From NCBI GenBank assembly GCA_023381895.1, contig JAMCTA010000033.1, forward strand, positions 1 through 18,986: DNA of 18,986 nt. Reading direction: 5' to 3'. The position numbers and the translations under genes were made by a program. Source of the stretch: Chloroflexota bacterium (GTDB lineage: Bacteria > Chloroflexota > UBA4733). This document shows, piece after piece, positions 15,111 through 18,986 of the stretch; position 1 is the first letter of the stretch; every line of letters begins with the position of its first letter. The notes below the pieces were generated by a model. It did no database searches. It was not told the origin of the DNA and saw nothing but the letters and a program-made list of their open reading frames with translations.

Positions 15111-16112
15111 TCAACCGCGGCGCAAGCGCTGCGCTCGCTGAGAGTGTCTGGGAGTGGCGCCGGCACGGGAGGCAGCCTGGTGTCCTTCATCCGCCGCGAT
15201 GACGGTCACCTCCACCGGGAAACCGGCTACCGCCCCGATCGCTTCGCTGATCAACCCCAGCAGATGACGCTGCACCCAGCGCTGGGCAAAAGCTGAGGCC
15301 ACCACGACCGTGGCTCTCCCGTCGCGAAGATCCTGCAAGCGTGCGGGCGCCAGCCAGGCCTCGAAGCTGACGGCTCCAAGGTGCTGGGCGAGCCGTTCCT
15401 GGGCTCGACTCCAGAGATCCTGGAGGGACATAGGCTGCACTGGTTGAGTCGAGGAGTCCGGTGTTGCTTTCTCTGGTGTACCTCCTCTTCGTGTCGATGG
15501 TGATGGTCTGTCATGGTGTTGTAGAGCTGTTGGTTGTAGAACTGTTCTTTGTGGGTAGCATTCCGTAGCTCCCCCTGGAGACGCCGCACTACCAGCCTCG
15601 TTACCTTTCTGCACCCGTCCTAGATACGTTTCTCCACTTCCCGGGTGTGAATTTGTACCTAGGGGGTCTGATGCTGGCTGGCCTTTAAAGCGGAGCGCAA
15701 AACTCGTGGGCAGGTTGCCTCGCTCCGGGCTGCTCCGTCGCTGGCACACGATGACCCCCTTGCTCTCCAAGCCGTGGATCGCCGCGACTGCCGTCTTGCG
15801 CGCAAGCCCCGTCCCCTCGTCGAGCACCGTGCCATCGCGGCGCGTGATGCCATTGCAGATCTGATCGAGACTGATGGTGTCGCTGTCTTTCTTGAAGCCA
15901 AACGTGCGCCGCACGACGTAGGCTAGAACCTTAAACTCTGCCCCGCTGAGATGGGGCATGACACGATCGATGAGGATATCTGGAAAAATCGTTCCATTCG
16001 GGCTCTCCACCCCATCAAAGAAGAAGCCATCACTCGTGCCTTCAGTAGCTGTTGTCGCGCCGGAGGAGGGTAGCCAGCCGGCACTCCTGTGCTGCTGCCC
16101 TGCGGCACTCAC
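15111..16112 (-). CDS. Replication-like protein: phage-type winged helix joined to DnaA N-terminal domain
   Basis: A 333-residue protein with two domains. Residues about 42-142 (TIFPDILIDRVMPHLSGAEF onwards, through AVAAIHGLESKGVIVCQRR) form a winged helix of the phage replication protein O/RepA N-terminal kind, with the LSGAEFKVLAYVVRRTFG helix typical of it. Residues 150-228 are a disordered Ser/Pro/Thr linker. Residues 229-306 (SLQDLWSRAQERLAQHLGAV, SFEAWLAPARL, AFAQRWVQRHLLGLISEAI) match the DnaA N-terminal domain that in DnaA binds the helicase loader and partners. There is no AAA+ ATPase and no DnaA box-binding domain. The GTG start overlaps the stop of the Xre gene (GTGA), so the genes are coupled. 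It may bind DNA through the winged helix and recruit replication or regulatory partners through the DnaA-N part. This role is inferred. Confidence 0.8.
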   Translation of the reverse strand: MSAAGQQHRSAGWLPSSGATTATEGTSDGFFFDGVESPNGTIFPDILIDRVMPHLSGAEFKVLAYVVRRTFGFKKDSDTISLDQICNGITRRDGTVLDEGTGLARKTAVAAIHGLESKGVIVCQRRSSPERGNLPTSFALRFKGQPASDPLGTNSHPGSGETYLGRVQKGNEAGSAASPGGATECYPQRTVLQPTALQHHDRPSPSTRRGGTPEKATPDSSTQPVQPMSLQDLWSRAQERLAQHLGAVSFEAWLAPARLQDLRDGRATVVVASAFAQRWVQRHLLGLISEAIGAVAGFPVEVTVIAADEGHQAASRAGATPRHSQRAQRLRRG

Positions 16113-16594
16113 AGGAGATCTACCTTCCGCCAGCGACGCGCCGTCAGGAGCACTTGGAGGGCGAAGTCCCGCTGCTCCTCGGTAGTAAGCTGGGGGTCAA
16201 AGCGCAAGTCCGCAACGATCTGCAACACGGGATCGAGTGGTGCCTGGAGAGCCTGCTCGACCAGGTGCTCGAAGGCTTTCTTGGCGGAGCTGGTGATTGC
16301 TGCGGAGCCTAAGAACTCGGCAACGGCGAGCAACAGTGGGTGATCCAGCCCAACAGTATCGTAGGCCTGTGGCGCGAAGCCGGCAGCAGCCACCAGTGCA
16401 TTGGTATCAGCTGGTCCCAGTCCGATGCCAGCTGCCAGCTGCAGCACCTGCTCACGTCCGGTTGGTGCGCGTTCCCCGGTTTCCAACCGGTTGATCGTGC
16501 CAGGGTTGATATCGACCGCGCGAGCGAGGGCGTTCTGCGATAGCCCGGCACGCTCGCGGAAGGTGTGAAGAAGGTCAGGAAAGCCGCGCACCAC
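16109..16594 (-). CDS. Xre-family helix-turn-helix regulator
   Basis: A 161-residue protein. Residues 6-58 form an Xre/Cro helix-turn-helix (LLHTFRERAGLSQNALARAV, DINPGTINRLETGERAP). The remaining hundred residues are helical with no family I recognise. The start is a pair of GTG codons at 16594 and 16591 with only a weak purine run before them; a leaderless message is possible, as a TAGAAT -10-like box lies about 24 bases upstream. It overlaps the replication-like gene by four bases. The repeated TTGTC-type sites immediately upstream are its likely operators. Confidence 0.85.
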   Translation of the reverse strand: MVRGFPDLLHTFRERAGLSQNALARAVDINPGTINRLETGERAPTGREQVLQLAAGIGLGPADTNALVAAAGFAPQAYDTVGLDHPLLLAVAEFLGSAAITSSAKKAFEHLVEQALQAPLDPVLQIVADLRFDPQLTTEEQRDFALQVLLTARRWRKVDLL

Positions 16595-16638
16595 TCTTTG
16601 CCAATCTGCAAAACAGTGATTCTATGCTACGCCTTCTG

Positions 16639-16714
16639 TTGTCTATTGTCAATAACCACTGCTAACACGCCCCTAGCTATTGCCTATTGTCAATGATATG
16701 TTGTCTTCTGACAA
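16639..16714. promoter_or_regulatory. TTGTC/ATTGTCAAT repeat cluster, likely operators or iteron-like sites
   Basis: Two copies of the odd palindrome ATTGTCAAT occur at 16645-16653 and 16686-16694, inside a 15-base direct repeat (16641-16655 and 16682-16696, 13 of 15 identical, 41 bases apart). TTGTC also occurs at 16639-16643, and TTGTC-N4-GACAA forms a dyad at 16701-16714. The cluster lies 45-120 bases upstream of the Xre start. The 41-base spacing is about four helical turns, which favours cooperative binding on one face. Autoregulation by the Xre protein is the simplest reading; an iteron set bound by the replication-like protein is the alternative. Confidence 0.55.
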
Positions 16715-16731
16715 TGGCAATTCCACGGTCG

Positions 16732-16752
16732 CAATACACGTGTCGTGAATTG
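16732..16752. repeat. Inverted repeat with nine-base arms
   Basis: CAATACACG and CGTGAATTG pair with a single mismatch around TGT. It adjoins the TTGTC cluster on one side and the transposase fragment on the other. It could be part of the regulator region or the end of a decayed element. Confidence 0.35.
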
Positions 16753-16918
16753 TGCGCGATGGCAATGGGCGGCGCGGGCAGCGCAAACCGGGCCGCCGGT
16801 CGCCAGGTCATCAATTCGGGCTAGAGCCAGTGCTCGCGGCGATTGACGCCTGCTGGAATGTAAATGAGCTCAGGTTCGGTGACGACCATACGTCCTGCAC
16901 GCGGTGTGTAATGCGACG

Positions 16919-16993
16919 CGCTGGATCGTGGAGCGCTCCTTCGCCTGCCTGCTGCTCCACTGCGCCATGTTCACTTTCCTCGGAAGTTCATGA
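16919..16993 (+). pseudogene. Decayed IS5-type transposase, C-terminal fragment
   Basis: The frame reads RWIVERSFACL and then a hydrophobic LHCAMFTFL before a stop at 16991. RW-I/V-VERSFAWL is the conserved C-terminal motif of IS5/IS427-group DDE transposases, and the intact proteins carry a similar AMI-LM-RRL segment some 30 residues later. Here the two blocks are run together, as if the sequence between were deleted. No start, catalytic Asp residues or intact terminal repeats are visible. The rest of the 404-base gap between the Xre gene and the binding-protein gene (16595-16998) contains only the repeats listed separately. Confidence 0.5.
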
Positions 16994-16998
16994 CAGGC

Positions 16999-18565
16999 TT
17001 AGGGTGAGACCGCGCAGGAGGACGGGGGTTCGGCGACTGGCGCGCCGGTGGGTTGACATGACCCTCCCTGTCGCAGACCCTGGATAATGCTCTGCCACTT
17101 GCTTTTCACCGCTGTGAGGCCGTCCAGGGCGTCCTGCTGCCCAATCCAGACTGGAGCCATGGTCTGGTTAAAGGCCTGAGCGAACTCTGTTGGACTCTCG
17201 ATGATGTTGATCGGGTCTCCAAAGCTACTCTTGACGCCTCCTCTGAAGAGGGACTGAAAGCTCTTCGCTGCCATTGAGAACCCCGGACTAGCCAGCACGT
17301 TGGGCAGCCATTTCTGGAAGTACTGAGAAGTAGCGGGGGGGCGGGGTGGACTTGACGTAGTCGATGAGATCCTCCGCCCCTTTCTCTCGGGTAACAAAGA
17401 GCATGAGGTGGAAGCCCTCTTCGGGGTTCTTGCTCCCATTCCCGAGATACCACGCGTTGTCTTCCCGCTGGGCCGTATTCCGACCACCTGGCCCCCAGGG
17501 GAAAGGGGCAAAAGCCCACTGGAACTGCGGTTTGGCAAACAAGGCCTGGCGCACCATCAAGCTGCTCGCCTCAAAGATACCAACCCGACCACTGAAGAAG
17601 GGGTTCCCGTGTCTTCTGGCCAGCACTTGGACTTCCCTGGGCATGGGAAGCACATGGTATTTCAGGCGAAGATCGACGAACCACTTCATGGCTTCCACCA
17701 TGCCAGAGCGGTCAGGGTAGACCTGCGCGGGGAGCTGGCCCTGGTAGATCGACGAATCCTGAGGGCCACCCGTGTCGTTGAAGGGATCGGCATTCCAGAG
17801 CCAGCCCAAAGAGCCGAGCGACCCCGCTCCCATGATGAGTCCATAGGTCATCGTCACGGGATTGCTGGTCTTATGCGTGAGCGCCTTGGCGACTTCGAGG
17901 AGTTTTTCTGTCGTCCAGGCCTTGTCCTGCCAGTCGTTCGGTGGCAAAGGGACGTTGTATTTGTGAAAGAGCGTCTTGTTGTAGACGAGGAGGATGGGGT
18001 TGCTCTGCCAGGGAATGGCCAGAAGTTTCCCAGCAAACGTGTACTCCTTGCGGTAGATGTCCGGTAGGTAGCTGGTATCCACCTTCTCCTGATCAAAGTA
18101 GGCTGTCAGGTTCGTGAGCAGGTTCTGCTGGACCAGGGTATAGAAGCCGATGCCGCCCCAATCAGTGTAGACTTCTGGGATCGTCCCTGCACCCGCCAGA
18201 GCGAAGAGCGCCTGCCCGTACGTCGTACCCTTCCCTGGAGCGACCACACTCACCGCCACAGTGGGCTGCACCTTCTGGAAGTTCGGAACGATCCTCTCGC
18301 GAGCAACCTTGTCGAGCAGCGGGACGGCTGGCACAAGCCACGTCACCTGCTCCAGTGCTGCACCGGGAGCCTGCGCCGGCGTAATCGTGGTGACCCTCTG
18401 CCCCGCTAGGATAGCCTGAGATTCCTTTCCCCCACCCGTTGCGCTCGTCACCCTGCGCATCGCTTTCCCGCACGCCGCCAGTAGGGGCAGAGCAGCCGTG
18501 GCGCTGAGGCAGCCAAGACCACGAAGGACAAGGGTTCTTCTCTTGAGGTAGGGGGACCTCAGCAC
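16999..18565 (-). pseudogene. ABC sugar-binding lipoprotein with a frameshift
   Basis: A family-1 solute-binding protein split between two frames. The first part starts at the GTG at 18565 (AAGGAG six bases upstream) and runs 425 codons to a premature TAG at 17288. The second part continues the protein in another frame from about 17335 to the TAA at 16999. The join is a run of seven C on the coding strand (17335-17341, G on the given strand): removing one restores STPPP followed by ATSQYFQKWLPNVLASP and a normal C-terminus (FNQTMAPVWIGQQDALDGL), about 521 residues. The N-terminus has twin arginines (KRRTLVLRGLG) and a lipobox LAAC, suggesting a lipoprotein, possibly Tat-exported. It resembles the binding protein at 4231-5688 in several blocks. 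A sequencing error, a true pseudogene or slippage are all possible. Confidence 0.85.
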
Positions 18566-18756
18566 GAGCGTCTCCTTCCTGAGAGAGGTGAGTGCTTTTT
18601 CTAAATATACTCAGCCAGCTAGGCCGTTTGCGAGATAGGAACGACCAGGGGGAGATCCCCAGTCTGAGTGCTCCTTCGCGGCCCAGGCGGTGGACGCCTC
18701 CACGGCCTTTTCTTGGTGCTTCTCCGACGAAGCTGCTGCCCTGCCTCCCGGGGAAG

Positions 18757-18768
18757 CGGTGGCCACCG
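18757..18768. repeat. Perfect 12-bp palindrome in intergenic region
   Basis: CGGTGGCCACCG is a perfect palindrome in the 297-base gap between two binding-protein genes (18566-18862). A shorter GGGG-AGAT-CCCC hairpin lies to its left. On the minus strand a TATATT about 40 bases before the downstream gene start could be its -10. Nothing in the gap looks coding. Confidence 0.3.
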
Positions 18769-18862
18769 TTCCTGCTCTCTGGCCCCTGGAAGTGGTCAAC
18801 GGCCTCCTGGTCGGGCGGCGCCGGAGAGCAGCCGTCAGAGCTAAGGCACCACACGTGAGTGC

Positions 18863-18986
18863 TTAGCTGCTCTTCGACTGGCTCGCGATGAGGCTCTTGA
18901 ACTTCTCATTCACCGCTTGCAGCGTGGCTCCGGCAGGGGCCTGACCAGCCCAGATCGGTGAGGTCCCCTGGCCCCATGCCGTATTG
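18863..18986 (-). CDS. C-terminal end of a third sugar-binding protein (runs off right edge)
   Basis: The last 40 codons and TAA stop of a protein whose start lies beyond the window. AWGQGTSPIWAGQAPAGATL followed by QAVNEKFKSLI lines up with the C-terminal ends of the two other binding proteins here (for example FNQTMAPVWIGQQDALDGL), so it is probably another family-1 solute-binding protein. It is on the same strand as, and upstream of, the frameshifted one. Confidence 0.6.
   Translation of the reverse strand, partial: NTAWGQGTSPIWAGQAPAGATLQAVNEKFKSLIASQSKSS

Noticed and set aside
16639..16714. CRISPR array
   Set aside because: The repeats are too short and too few, and the spacers are not of regular length.
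18162..18854. 230-codon open frame on the minus strand
   Set aside because: Most of it overlaps the signal-peptide and N-terminal half of a real binding protein in another frame, and the unique part is low complexity.

Overview
The window is about 60% GC and carries bacterial chromosomal DNA. Several traits suggest a Chloroflexota relative, possibly of the Thermomicrobia or Ktedonobacteria type: a DmsB-NrfD fusion next to a molybdopterin oxidoreductase, an FmdE protein, sugar-binding lipoproteins without a local ATPase, frequent GTG/TTG starts, and a replication-like protein joining a phage-type winged helix to a DnaA N-terminal domain. This assignment is inferred from gene content; there is no rRNA gene to confirm it.

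Positions 1-4000 hold a molybdenum module. On the minus strand are an iron-sulphur/NrfD membrane fusion and the start of a molybdopterin oxidoreductase that runs off the left edge. A divergent LysR regulator follows, then an FmdE-family protein convergent with it. A MobA guanylyltransferase, which makes the dinucleotide cofactor such enzymes need, lies further right at 8217-8807, beyond a sugar transporter.

Positions 4231-8007 hold a divergent ABC sugar importer: a binding lipoprotein on the minus strand and two MalF/MalG-type permeases on the plus strand. The 479-base divergent gap contains a small operator-like palindrome and a large nested inverted repeat with a perfect 26-bp palindrome at its centre.

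Positions 8981-13760 hold a complete teichoic-acid D-alanylation operon on the minus strand, in the order dltD-dltC-dltX-dltA-dltB, including the easily missed 67-residue DltX. This order differs from the Firmicute XABCD arrangement. A complete dlt set argues for a Gram-positive-like (monoderm) envelope with a D-alanylated polymer. A BluB-type dimethylbenzimidazole synthase is divergent from it, and the gap carries a perfect 14-bp-arm stem-loop.

Positions 15111-16700 hold a two-gene minus-strand unit: an Xre-type regulator translationally coupled to the wHTH/DnaA-N replication-like protein. Its upstream DNA is a cluster of TTGTC/ATTGTCAAT repeats. Next to it is a fragment of an IS5-type transposase.

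Positions 16999-18986 hold two more sugar-binding proteins on the minus strand. One is broken by a one-base change in a seven-base homopolymer; the other is cut by the right edge. They are related to the binding protein at 4231-5688. No tRNA, rRNA or CRISPR array was seen.
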